64,000 nt of DNA from Spirogloea muscicola. Taxonomy: Eukaryota; Streptophyta; Zygnematophyceae; Spirogloeales; Spirogloeaceae. Made by a program: the position numbers and the translations under genes. The notes under the pieces are model-generated. The model made no database searches. It was not told the origin of the DNA and worked only from the letters and a program-made list of their open reading frames with translations. This document shows positions 46,342 to 58,200 of the stretch, one piece after another (position 1 is the stretch's first letter; each line of letters opens with the position of its first letter). Where the stretch lies: positions 574,535 to 638,534 of the forward strand of contig WELB01000010.1 of assembly GCA_009602725.1 (NCBI GenBank). Direction: 5' to 3'.

Positions 46342-49300
46342 GTGTTCATCGTGGTAGTCTTGGCCCACCCCATTGGTCTTCATTTCTAGCCATAATCTGG
46401 CAGCCATTCTGCCACTACTACTGTCCTTAATCTGTGTTGTTGCTCCTGCGCCCTTTCTAGCGCTGTAGAATGTAAAGCCCATATGGCTTGCCTGTTGATT
46501 TTGGCTAAAGGCAGTCCATCACTTTAAAGTTGGACAAGCAGTGGTTGCCATTGCAGCCCTAATAAACTATGAGTAAGTCTTAGGCTCCTGAGAGCTTCTT
46601 GTGCGCTCCAATGAAGTTGGCAGATCAAGCACATGTATCAACAAAAACCTCTGATCCAGAGCAACACACATTCAATCTAGCATCATCCCGAGCAGAGTAT
46701 CCTCCGAGCTACTCTGCCTGATGCTGAGCTGCTCAGCATCCGGCTCTTTATGTGCTGCTCAGGCCTCCGTGCAGTGCCTGTTGAGTTGGAGGATCAAGCA
46801 ACACTGAGGGAGTAGGCTTGCTCTCAATCGCGTGCAATGGAATTGGCTTCTAGCTTGTGTCCACTCTGGCCAGATGGGCTGACCACATAGGTCGGGCGAT
46901 ATCCAGAAACGGGCTGGAGTCACTAGGAGCCTTGAAATTGCTGAGCAGAAAGGCCAGCTCAGGTCGCGATTGTGCCGTGTGATGGACATGGGTATAAGCG
47001 GGGGTGCCTTCATGGAGAACTGCGGCCTCCTCCTAGCTGCTAAGCAGTGCTCTCAGAAGCCGGGGCAAGCTGTGCTGTGATAGGCCAGCCCCAACGAATT
47101 AAGTTGATGTTGGAATGCTCCGACACAAAGCGCAGATCAAAGGGAGAGAGAGAAGTGGCTCTCCCAATGGGAGCAAGGGCTGTGAGAAGCCAGCCCGAAA
47201 AGACTTGACAAGGTTCGAAGGGGCCAAACTAGGAGCTAAGCAGCGACTGCGGGGCCTGAAGAGGCAAGGGAGAGAAGCTTTTGCGAAGGTGGCGAAGGCT
47301 TCTAAGCTCCCATTCGCTGTAGCCAGTTGCAGAGCTCTTTCCAGCACTTTTCAGCCCCTTCGGATCTCGTCCATTCTCGTCGGGCTGACTTTTTACAGCC
47401 CTCGCCACCTTTGGATGAGCACTTTCACAGCTCGAGGCCTCCCGAGAAAACCCTTTCTTTCAAAGAAGGGCCGGCCCAAAGCACAGACAGGGCCTTAGGT
47501 CTTTCTCTGAGGCGGAAGCCTCAACACGAATCAACGAACGTCACTTCAGTGGGGACTCGGCCCTCCGACCACGGTCTGGGCCGTCGCACTCGAGGAAGCG
47601 ACTCTGGCTCGCCTTGAGGGAGGGCGCCGCGTGGGGCACATGGAAGTCATTGAGGCAATATGGGAAGGTCTCTCTCCAAAGACTTCCTTTTTATAGTATA
47701 TTCTCCCTTGTATAGGGCTTCGTTTCATGTAGCCACGTTATTTGCACTGCATATTTCGCACTTCGTGCTCAGTTGCCTGAACAATGTATTGGCTTGAATT
47801 GGCCTCGTTTTCTTTTTATGCGCACCGCGCGCCTTCTCTCCGGAAAGGTCTGCACCTTGTCTGCCGTTGTCCTGGGAGCGGGCAGCCAGCAACAGACCTG
47901 CAGCTCGATGCGTTCGCGTGGAAGGGCATGAGTAATAGAGGAGCAGCTCTTTCATTCTTTTTCCTGGGCTGGCCTCACCCAGCAACCGCCCTCTCATGGA
48001 AGCGTCTTTCTTCTTTCAAAGGGGGCAAGGACTGTGAAAGCCAGCCCGCAAGTATGAACAAGGTACAGACAAAGAAACAGCTTCTCAAAGTAAGGCGATG
48101 GCTGCAAGACTACAGCCCTAAACGAGTGAAAAGCCGAGCGGGAGAAAAGAAGATGGTATACACTTGAATAAGCTCCGAAATAGAGAACGCATGCAGTGCG
48201 CATGACGCAAGGGACCCGAAGCAGATCCAATCAACCTGTTCGACGAGAAAGGAAGTGGAAGTGCAAGGGATGGGGTTGCAAGTACAAGTTCCCTTGGCTG
48301 AGGGAAAATAAGCGAAGCTCTTGAAGTAGGGCGATGGCTGTGACGTGCCAGCCTAACAAGGAAAGCACAGCTGGAGGAGGGCTTGATTACCGTGTCGACT
48401 CTTTACGGGCTGGCCTCTCACTGACATCGCCCCTTTTGCAAGAGCTGCTTCTCCTCTGGGCTGGAATCTCACGGCCATCACCTTATTTTGGGAAGAGAAG
48501 GCACGCGGTGCCCATGAAAGGCAGTCCAACCCAAGCCCAGTACACTGCTTTTGCGAAGAACAAAGAGTGACTTCAGAGGGGCTAAGGTAATAGGACGCTA
48601 ACAAGTGCTGAATGAAAACTCCAGTACCCAAGAGTGAGCACATGCATATGTGACTGACTGATCTGGGGAGCCGGAGCACCACGCAAGCTAGTGGCCTGGC
48701 TTACCGCTCCCCCAGCACGCTGCTGTATGGCTAGAGTCAGGGAACGCTGCAAAGAGTTGCATTCTGTGTGAGCAACTAAAGCTTTGCGGGACATTAGCGG
48801 CCCAACTTAGACGGCGTTCGTCTACCAGCTGGGCCATAGCGATGGAGGAGGAAGGACCAATTCATACTGTAGCTGCCATGGATGTCCATAAGCACGGATA
48901 AATTGGTCTCCCTGGTGATGGTCCTTTCTTGTGCATTTTTTTCGGGCTGGCTTTTCACAGCCCTTGCCCCCATTGGGAGCGCCACGTTCTTTCTTCTCCT
49001 GCCACCGCCCTCTCCTGGTAGCGTCCTTTCTTCTTTCTTGGAGAAACAAATTCCATAATCGGCTGATTACAGCACCTTCATAGCAGCCACTGGAGTAGCA
49101 ATCTTCTTTAGCGCTTCCTGATCCCTTCTTCATGGGCACTTCCGGCCCTCCTTCCCCCCCCGCCATCCTCCTGCCCCTGCTGCTGCCCCACTCGTCTCGC
49201 AGTCTCCAGACGCTGCTAAATGCTAGCTGCTTCGTCATTTAGTTGTGCTTGCCTCTGCCTTGGCCATTTGGCCTTCGATTGTTTCATATTACACGATATT

Positions 49301-50344
49301 CTTCTTCCATTGTCAAAGCTCTTCTGGCCTGGCCCCACAAGTCTTCCGCATGCGCCTGGCCGTATCGCTTCAACGCTCCCTTGCCCACGCCGTCCATACG
49401 CGTGCAGGCCGTGCTATGGCCGCCGTCTCTGGGTCTCGGCGGAGTGCCTCTTTCCCTGAGAGTTCGCTTACTGCTGTCTCAGTCCTTAGCACTCCGACTC
49501 CTTCAGACCTTGTCCATTCTTTTGGGCTGGCCTCTCCCAGCCGCCAGTTAATCTGGCCGCGCTTGCTTTCCTGCAGCGAGCTACTCAGACCTGATGTTGC
49601 TCACTCGTGGGTACTGAGCTTTCCTCTGCATCGTTTCTGTGTTCTGCAGTGTTTTGTAGTGTAGTCCTTTCTCCGGCTCCTCTTTCTTTGGCTTTTGGAC
49701 TTTGTCCATTCTTTTTTGGGCTGGCTTCGCTTTTCTATGGGAGCGCACTTCCTCAAACTCTTAGAAGTTTGGGGGCTGGCCCCTCCCTTCTATGGCCGAG
49801 CACTTTCTTCGAATAACAGCGATCACCTCCTAAGGGGAGAGCTTTTCCACGACCACCCAGTGAGCACGCTCAAGTCGGGCAGAATAATCTGGGGAGCGGA
49901 AGCGGGTGCCGTGACGTGGGGGGAGCGCCGATGAAGACGAGGAGGGAGCTTTTCCGAAGGATGACGTGGAGGATGCGCGGAAAATCGAGTAGGGGGGCGG
50001 CCCTCTGGCGGACAGGCACCGGCGGCCGCCGTCGTCCGCCGTCGTCGTCCGGGGGGAGGCGCGTCAGTCCGGCGGACCCCCGCGCCCCCTACTCGCCCGG
50101 CCACGTGGCGCCGCCGCAGTGGGGACCCTGCGGATGCGCCACCGCCGCATTGGGCCGCCGCCCGACTCGATCCTGCCCGCCGGCTATGGGGCTACTGGGG
50201 CTAGCGCCCTCATTCCCCCTCCCCCCAGCTATGGCGCCCAAAAGGTAGGGCTCCGTGATCTAGGGCGCGGGCCAGGTCCCCGCCGCCGCCAGCCGCCGCC
50301 GCCGCCGCCGTCGTCGCCGCAGCGGCTCATGCGGCGGACCCCCG
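46342..50344. repeat. 4-kb repeat-module desert
   Basis: No gene is found. Up to about 47050 it is acyltransferase 3' flank and featureless DNA. From 47100 the modules are dense. Hairpin copies lie near 47186-47215 (minus), 47380-47415, 48010-48050, 48325-48350 (minus), 48405-48480, 48945-48980 and 49715-49730. GCGCACCGCGCGCC modules are at 47784-47835 and 48497-48535 (minus). A B module is at 49240-49300. Tail modules are at 48612-48655 (minus) and 49585-49617. The final 400 bases are GC-rich and probably hold the bHLH promoter. Confidence 0.65.
48790..48845 (-). other. tRNA-like 5' half (possible SINE head or tRNA relic)
   Basis: The minus strand reads GCTATGGCCCAGCTGGTAGA then CGAACGCCGTCTAAG. 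This resembles the acceptor side, D-arm (A-box-like GGCCCAGCTGGTAGACG) and start of an anticodon stem. I see no matching T-arm or acceptor pairing downstream, so it is not a working tRNA gene. Confidence 0.3.
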
Positions 50345-50424
50345 NNNNNNNNNNNNNNNNNNNNNNNNNNNNNNNNNNNNNNNNNNNNNNNNNNNNNNNN
50401 NNNNNNNNNNNNNNNNNNNNNNNN
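50345..50424. other. assembly gap (80 N)
   Basis: The run of N is flanked by CCG/GGC triplet repeats on both sides, just upstream of the bHLH start codon. The size may be nominal. Confidence 0.98.
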
Positions 50425-50491
50425 GGCGGCGGCGGCGGCAGCGGCGGCGGCGGCGGCGGCGGCGGCGGTAGCGGAGGCGGCGGCGTGGGCC

Positions 50492-52124
50492 ATGAACTCG
50501 CCGGTGAGCGAGGCGCCGTGGAACTGCTACCTGGAGGACGAGCAGCACATTGACAACCTGGTCGGCATCTGGAACGGCCTCGACGGCGCCGCCAGCGGGT
50601 GGGCGCCGCAGCCCGGCCCCCTGCGTGCGCGCCACCTGGCCCCGCATGCCGGCTTGGTCTTCAGAGCTCAAGCTCCTGCGCGCTGGTGCCCGGATGGATG
50701 GTGGCGCAGCGGCGGTGATGCGGTGAAGGCGGAGGATGGCAGCCATGACGAGGAGGTGGAGAAGGAGTCGTCCGTCTCCAAGAAGCGGTGCGGGCCCCTT
50801 TCCACGCCTCCGGGCCCACATCGCGGCAGTGCTCCCACGCCCTCGTGCGGCGATGAGCTTGGCCGTGGGTGCCAGCTTTCAGCAGAGTCGGGACCTGGCA
50901 GCCGTGGCCCTCGTTGGCCTTCATACTGGGCAAAGACAAGCGAGAGCAAGCAGGTGGTGGCTTTGCAGCAGTCTGTGCTGCGTGGGCCACTTGAAACATG
51001 TGCTGAAGCCATGGAGGCTCCCTGAGGCTTGCACGCGGCGTGGGCGGGGCTGCCTGACCATGTCCGCGGCAGGTCACGGGACGAGTGCTGCCGCGAGGGC
51101 GGCTCTGGCAGCAAGGCCAATCGGGAGAAGATGAGGCGGGACCGGCTGAATGACAGGTCAAGACTCTGCCGGCACCCCCTGGGGTAGTCTTGAGTGGACG
51201 CTGCCTGCAGTAACAGTAGAGGCCTGACACAGCATCTGTGACTAACGACAGCCAAGAAAGCTGAGTTTGGGTGCCAAGGGAAGGACTGATATGAGATTGC
51301 CACTTATGAGCCTCAGCCGCAGCTGCTAGGCCACTCCGTTTTGGGAGAGTGCTCCTGCATCAGGGGGCGTATTCATTGATGTACTTTGGAGGACGCTGGA
51401 CCGTGGCACAAGCCAGTGGCATAAGGGCTGAAAGAATGGGTGATTTCCTGGGGGGGCATGCAGGTTCGTTGAGCTGAGTCAGGTCCTCGAGCTGGACCCT
51501 GGGCGGCCTCCCAAGACCGACAAGGCCAGCATTTTGAGTGATGCCGTCAAGGTGGTGGGCCAGTTGAGAACAGAGGCCAAGGAGCTGCGTGCAGGGAATG
51601 CGCAGCTGCAGGACCAGATAAAGGAACTGAAGGTACACAAGTCTTGCTGCTTTTACAAGAGATGGCATGGTAAAGTAGCCTTGAATGTCAGCCAACTAAG
51701 GCCTTGCCACATAGGGGTATGTGTGGGGCATTGCTTTCAGCCTTCCACCCGGATCCCTTTGCAAGAAGGCCAGCCTGGTGGCAGGTGTTCCTGGCTCTTG
51801 TGAAACTCTGACTGGATAGCTTGCTTGCTTCTGCTCTATGTCATCTTTGAAAAACTTCTGCAGGCGGAGAAGATTGACTTGAAGGATGAGAAGGCGAGGC
51901 TCAAGTCAGAGAAGGATCGCCTGGACCAGCAGGTTAAGAGCATGGCAGTGTCGCCGGGCTTCATCCCTCACCCCGCAGCCATGCAGGCGGCTGCCGCTGC
52001 GTATGCTGCACAGGGCAAGGGGGCTCCGTATGCCAGCTACCCAGCTATGCATATGTGGCAGTACCTTCCGCCTGCAGACTTGGATACGTCGCAGGACCAT
52101 GTCCTCCGCCCTCCTGTAGCTTAA
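50492..52124 (+). CDS. bHLH transcription factor, subgroup IVc (ILR3/bHLH105-like)
   Basis: Subgroup IVc bHLH proteins control iron-deficiency responses in land plants. Exons are 50492-50598, 50665-50787, 51073-51156, 51464-51632 and 51864-52124, in phase, about 247 residues. The N-terminus is MNSPVSEAPWNCYLEDEQHI. An acidic-to-basic stretch ends EEVEKESSVSKKR. The basic region is SKANREKMRRDRLNDRF (Glu and Arg-Arg for E-box contact kept). The helix-loop-helix is VELSQVLELDPGRPPKTDKA with ILSDAVKVVGQLRTEAKEL, followed by a leucine-zipper-like coil (QIKELKAEKIDLKDEKARL). The C-terminus, DLDTSQDHVLRPPVA, is nearly identical to land-plant ILR3-group proteins. The start follows a triplet-repeat region and the assembly gap; an upstream in-frame extension is possible but unnecessary. 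Confidence 0.95.
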
Positions 52125-52743
52125 CCAGCAGGGTTATAGGGTTGTGTAGGGTACTAGCATGTAGGCACATTTTTGACCCCTTCTCAATTCTTGCTAGAAT
52201 TGACATTTTATTGTGTGGCGGGGGGGGGGGGGAGAGGATATATTTCATTTACGGTTCACCTGCCAGTCATGATCTTTCTACTCCAGGACATCTTGTAGTG
52301 ATGTTATTGGTGCAGCTAGCCGGCAATCACCTACCTTGCTTTTGGCGTTTGACAACGTGGAACATCTCATCTGACCTGAAAAAGCTTGTCGCAGGAAGTT
52401 GTGTAGGCACAGTAGGCATACAATAAGCATAATCATGTGGAGGACCTCTAGCTGCAAAGTTGATCACTTCAGTCCTACAATGAAAGGCAGAGGTGGATGT
52501 CATGCATTACTGAGCCTCCAGGCCCACGCCAGCCAGTCACCTCGTCACCTTGTAGGCCTGGGTCATTCACAGGCAACACAGTGATTCTTGCATGGCACCA
52601 ATCATGCCTTTCTGAGAGGTATTGCATCTTAACTTCAAGTGACATATAACAGGTACCTCGCGGAACTGGCAACGTGTTGAATCAATGTTGCTATTGCAAC
52701 CATTACCGTGGAGGGTGCATTTGGGAAGTTCTGACTCGCTCAC
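52125..52743. other. tail-to-tail spacer bHLH / TyrRS
   Basis: This contains a short G run (about 52219-52231) and the two 3' ends. The last TyrRS codons after 52744 may be in a small exon near 52600-52670 that I could not fix. Confidence 0.4.
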
Positions 52744-55298
52744 CTTCACTTGCATGAGCAATTTCTTGGCCTCAGGGTCATTCTTGAAGTGGTTGCGCAC
52801 TGGCTGTTGATGATGCCGAGGAAAGTAGGGTGAGGCAGAAGTCAAAAATATATAGAGCGGATGTAAGAGCCATGGATAGAGACGAGGCACCAGATAACGT
52901 GCAAAAGTTCAAAATTCGTGCTGGAAATGCTACTTCTGCCATTCGTGCAACTATTTCTATCAATACAATGAGTAAGACATTTGAACTGCACACGTCTTGT
53001 ATAGTATACGGGCTAGTACTAATCTTACCTGGAGTATCGCGTTAAGACCCTTGGCAAGGGCAATTTTAAGGTCCTGTGGGTGGAGCTCACCGGTCAGGTA
53101 ATCAGAACTGACCTCCTCAAAGTTTGTATACTCCCTGCCAAGAGAAAAGCAAGGTCTTACACACTATTTGGCGAGAGAAAAACTCGGAGTAAGTCATATT
53201 CACTTCTGAGTAACCAATGCATTGCGAGCAGAGTTGCTAAAAGGACAGCAAACTCACTTGTTCCCGCCGTGCAGCTCGCTTCGCTCAATGAGGAGCTTCC
53301 CAAAAGTGGGCAAAATAATGTACTGCACATAAGCAATGCAAGGGTTGCCTTCCAACACCTTCTCTGGGCAGAAGGCTTTCTTGATTTTCACATTGACTTC
53401 AGCCTGCACATTCAACAGCACTGCACATGACTTGATATGTGGATTATCAGATACAGCAGAGCACTGGGGAAATGCCGCATGCTCAGATGTCAGGTTCAAT
53501 CACCAACAGGCAGGGTCTATAGCCTACAGCCAAGGCAGGGCCGCTGGAGCAGATCCGGCAAGTCTGTGGAGCGTATAAGCAAGGGCAGTTGCAGGACTCA
53601 AGACCTCTTCATCCTCCATGAAGATAGCAGAATTTGGGTCACTCTTGGACATCTTTTCCTGCCCTTGCAAAAGACCGGGAAGCATATCTATTGGGTTGTC
53701 AAGAGCTCTCACACCACTGCAGCTGCAGCAACATCCTCGTGTTTGCACACTACATTCAGAGGCATGCAGAAATGGAGATCGCAAAAAGTGATTGTTATAG
53801 CCGTAGTGCAGCATCAATTATTGCGGATACGATGGGAGAGGATGATGGGCTTGTTTTTCCGTTTGATGTCATCGCAGTACTCCCGTGCTAGGACATTGAC
53901 TTTGCGCTGGTCCATGCCCAGCTGGCAAATGTCCGCCTGCACTGCACGGCGTAGGCAGCTCAACGGCCAATGGAAATAGCTTGCAGTGGAAATAACTTGC
54001 AGCGGCAAGTCCAAACGAAATAGAGAGCATGGTGATCTTGACGTGTTCAGACGGAGCGGAGACATCTGGGCCTCCTTGTGGACCACTACAAGCAAGGCCT
54101 GAGGTTGACAGGAATGCATGCACCGGATTTTCGAGCAGGACCTCAGGGTCACCTTGAGGAAGAAGATGTCTGCGCACTGCATGCAAGGATAGAAGATCTG
54201 GGCCGCCGACAGGTCGTCCTGCTCACTCCTCCCCATGATCTGCGAGCATCTGCCACCCAGCCCAGACCAGGCTGTTTTCACTGCCTGCTGTGGCGACCAT
54301 TGAGCGGCTCCTGCACACTCGTTTCCCGAAGCTCGCAACAAAGCTCGCGCTCGGTCATCTGACCTGATGATGCGTGGTAGCTTGTTCCGTGCAGCAATAT
54401 CCATGACCAGCGGCCAGTATTCCCCCGCCTTGGACGTGATCTCCTCGGACGACCACAGAAATTGGACACGCTCCAAGTCCATGCCGGCGGCTTTCCAGAC
54501 CTCGATCATGTAGCGCCCGACGGTCTGGATCTTCTTGAGGTCGCCCCCCATTTTGTTGTTGAGCTTGGCGAACCAATCGGCCACCCAGAACTTGAAGATG
54601 CAGCCAGCCCCCGTCAGCTTGTTGACGTTCAGCGCCTTCATGACGCCCTGCGAGGAGCAGACTGCCATGCAAGGGTCACGACTGTTCGAGTCAAACGTCC
54701 ATTTCGGAAGAGCCACGGCCGTTCTGGATTTGGGGTTCTGGGTTCTGGATTCTGGGTTCTGGCTACGTGAGTCTGTGGCTTGAGGACGAGGCCCTTCCAC
54801 GTGCACGCTAAAACCAGCAGCAATGCCACACATGCGGCCTCCCCACGAGCTCCTCCTCAGCCTCAGCCCGGCAATCGGCAGCACGAGAAGTGCTGGAAGC
54901 AAGCGGCGGCGAGGCAGTGAGCCGGGCGTAGGCAGTGGGGGCGGGTGCAGGCTTCACCTGGGCAATGTGCATGCGCCCGGACGGCTCGAAGCCGTCGTAG
55001 CAGACGGGGTCGGGCTTGCGGAGCAGCAGCTGCCGCAGCTCCTCCTCCTGGATGCACTCCTCGCCCACGCTGCGCACCTGCGCAAACCGCTCCTCCAGCG
55101 ACAGCCTGCGGCAGTCGGCAGCGCGGGCGCCGGCGTTGGCGGCCGGACGACTGCCACTGCAACGGCGCGGCACCGACAGCCCGGCTTCCCCGCGGTGCAC
55201 GGGGTGCTCGCCTGCCAGCCGCCGCCGCCGCCGCCGCNGGCTGCCGGTGGAGCTCCGGGAGAGGCCTGGGCGGGGTCCTCCCGCGTGGCGTCCGCCAT
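52744..55298 (-). CDS. tyrosyl-tRNA synthetase, cytosolic plant type
   Basis: This class I synthetase charges tRNA-Tyr. Exons are 55298-54958 (interrupted by a single N at 55238), 54647-54364, 54249-54153, 53936-53831, 53687-53605, 53403-53258, 53134-53029 and 52803-52744, in phase. Landmarks are LSLEERFAQVRSVGEECIQE, the HIGH-type motif FEPSGRMHIAQ, GVMKALNVNKLTGAGCIFKF, WVADWFAKLNNKMGGDLKKI, RSEQDDLSAAQIFYPCMQCA, LGMDQRKVNVLAREYCDDIK, the KMSKS motif in GQEKMSKSDPNSAIFMEDEE, VNVKIKKAFCPEKVLEGNPC and YLTGELHPQDLKIALAKGLN. The start at 55298 gives MADATREDPAQASPG. The frame changes across the N, so some bases are missing there. The last few residues after VRNHFKNDPEAKKLLMQVK are not placed. 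Confidence 0.95.
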
Positions 55299-58200
55299 GG
55301 CGGGCGCGGCCCGGGGCGCGGCCCGGGCGCTGGCGGCAGCGAGCCCACGGGCTGACTGTACAAGGCGAGGGGTTAGTGCCTCCGGTGCTGCAGGCCGCTG
55401 ATATTGAAAGAGCGGCTGTGAAAGCCAGCCAGATGCATACAGGTGTTCTTGACGGAGCCACAGGCTAGGCAGACAGTCAAGCGGCTGCTGATATTAAAAG
55501 AGCGGCTGTGAAAGCCAGCCAGATGCATACAGCTGTTCATGACGGAGCCACAGGCTAGACAAACAGGGCGCTCTTAGTACCCACGGGTCAGCAGTAGGAA
55601 GTCAGATGAGCCGAGGGGAGGAAGAGCAACCCCGCTGCGCAAGCCAGAGGCCGCCGCAAGGGCGCCTACCGGCGCGGCGGTGCAAAGCAAGCGCTTGGGA
55701 GCGCTGGAGGGACACAGACAATCGCATGCGGTAGCAGGACACAAGATCCAAAGGCACCGAGCCTCCAGGAAGTGCTGCACCCTGTTCCCAGGCCGCCGGC
55801 TACGGCTTGGGCCGTCGCGCAACCCCTCCCTTGCGGCTCTCGCTTTGTGTGCAACATTCACAAGCACTGGCCATTCATCAGCGTGCTGAGCGCGCTCCAA
55901 GTCAGGCCACCGGCTTCCGTGGCGGCACTCCGGCTCCCCAAGTTAGCCTGTCAGATTTGCATGTGCTCACCCGTGGGCACTAAGTCACACTGTTACTTGA
56001 GCCACCTTAGCATGGGGCTTCGTTTTTTCCCCCACATTTAGCGCTTTTGCCTGAACAACGTATTGGCTTGACGTGGCCATCCTTTCGTTTCATGCGCACC
56101 GCGCGCCTTCTCTCCTTGCGTCGTCGTGTGTGGGGCTTGTTGCAGCGTGCTCAGGCTCATGCTTTAAGCCATAAAGCGGGGCGAGCTCTAGTTGTTGGCA
56201 GAAGGGCTTGGTATTTGCCATCTGGTATTCAGGCATCAATAAGGGACCTTTATGTGCCGATCCGTGGGTACTGAGCGGGTCAAATTGCATTGGGTGATGT
56301 AGGTCATCAGGTGTGCTTGACATTTTACTTGGCCACTTTTGGGCTTCCATCCGATAATTTGAAGATATGCAAGCCCGCCCTTGCACCAGCTGGTCGAGCT
56401 TTAGCTGGCGGCACGAGGGCTTCTCCTTTGCCGTCCGGGCATCAGTTAGCGACCTCTACGTGCTGACTGGTGGTTACTGAGAAGGTCAGCTTAGCAGCAG
56501 GTGAGGTACATCTGTAAATGTGCTTGCCTCTGTACTTGGCCACTCAGGCCCTCCATTACTCAGCACACACTCCATCCCTCTCCTATGGTTGTGCTTTGTC
56601 TTTGGACGCTCCTAAGCCTTGGATGTTCGTCAGCGTGCTGGGCGCGCTCAAAGCCGAGGCCGCTGGCTTCCGTGGCGGTACTCCGGCTCCCCGAGTTAGT
56701 CTGTCGGATCTGTATGTGCTCACTAGTGGGTACTGAAGTCCCATTTCAGCCTGCTTTCGCACTGTTACCTTAGCACCCTTCGCATGGGCTTTGCTTTATG
56801 TAGCCCCACTCTTTGCACTAGCTTTTGGAGAGAAGGCGCGTGGTGTGCCTGAAGTGGAAGGGAGGCCAAAGCAACCCAGAACAGTGTCTGTGAGAGAACA
56901 GAAAAAACACTAGTAGGGGCTAAGGCAATAAAGGGAAAATCACAGCTGAAGCACTCTGCTGCCCTCGAGTTAGCGTAAGGATGTCTGATGCATGTGCGAT
57001 CGCTGGACATCTGTAACGATCGGATATCCGGATGTCCGAAAATTCCAATATGCATATCCTAGGTCATCAACATTCTTGGATAGGTCATGGATACGAGGAC
57101 CTATGCAGCCAAAGATGTTGAGTGCTGCTGATAGGAGGTGATTGCAGCGGGGGCAGTCAGTGCAGTGCTGCATAATCAAAATAGTGCAGTGAAAGCTAGC
57201 CTAGAGCATATCGTAACGGGCAAGAGGTCTATGGCGGGACATGATACCCTCCAAGAATGCAACCTGCGCCTGGTTTTCCAATTTATGGTCGTTGTCCATC
57301 ACATTGTCCACTAACAGCTGTCGCCTGAATGTCAATGAGCTGGGGTCTACTAGAATACAGAGTGACTTCTCACACTGTGCGTATTATTTGTAGATGCTTG
57401 CTCTCGTATGTGGCCGACGTGGCCCTCATGATGCCACTCGCACACTCCACTGCAAGCAAGCAGCCTATAACCCGCAAGCCGGCTCCACGCTTTCACTGCA
57501 GGCAAGCAGCCGAACAAAGCGCAAGCCAATCGCTCGCCGTTGGCAATGGCCGTGACGAGCAACACCATCTGGTTTTGGGCATCAATTACCAATCTCTGTA
57601 TGCTGACCTGTGGTGTCACAGCAAGTCGCCATGACTGATGTATGCTTGTCGATGTGCTTGTCTTTGCCCTCAGGCAGCTCTGGCCCTCTAACACAAAACA
57701 AGCCCTTCTAATTAGAATTCAATTAGTAGCAGCATGCCGCATGTGATGTCCTAGGTCGTTCTGCACTGAATATCTCATGCTGCCACTTCACTATGGGACT
57801 TAGTGGCTACAATAGGATCTTCATATCTGGCACAACTGCTCTAGCTCGACTCCCACTCAATCGCACCGACTGCAGCTCTTTCCCCTTCTCACAGTTAGCT
57901 ACAATCATCAGGCAAAGGCTCTCTACACCTGTTAAAGCTGCTACCAAATCGTTGATTGTAAAGCTGATGTTCTGTTCATTCAGGAGAGCGAATGCATGCA
58001 CTGGGCCACCTGCCCACGAGTTGTGGAGTTCTGTAGAATCTTGTTTCCTTCAAAACCTGGAAGCTTTACATGACGCTGATTTTCACTCAGATGATTTCAC
58101 TTTCTCGACTCGACTTTCAACCTTTGTAAACTGCCACTCGAGCAAACCTGTAGGGAGGAACACTTGAGTGATAAAGATGGGTGTGACCATGACTCTTGGC

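Noticed and set aside
50119-50821. Open frames running through the N gap with poly-Gly/Ala
   Set aside because: Unknown bases and triplet repeats produce the open frame; the real gene starts at 50492.
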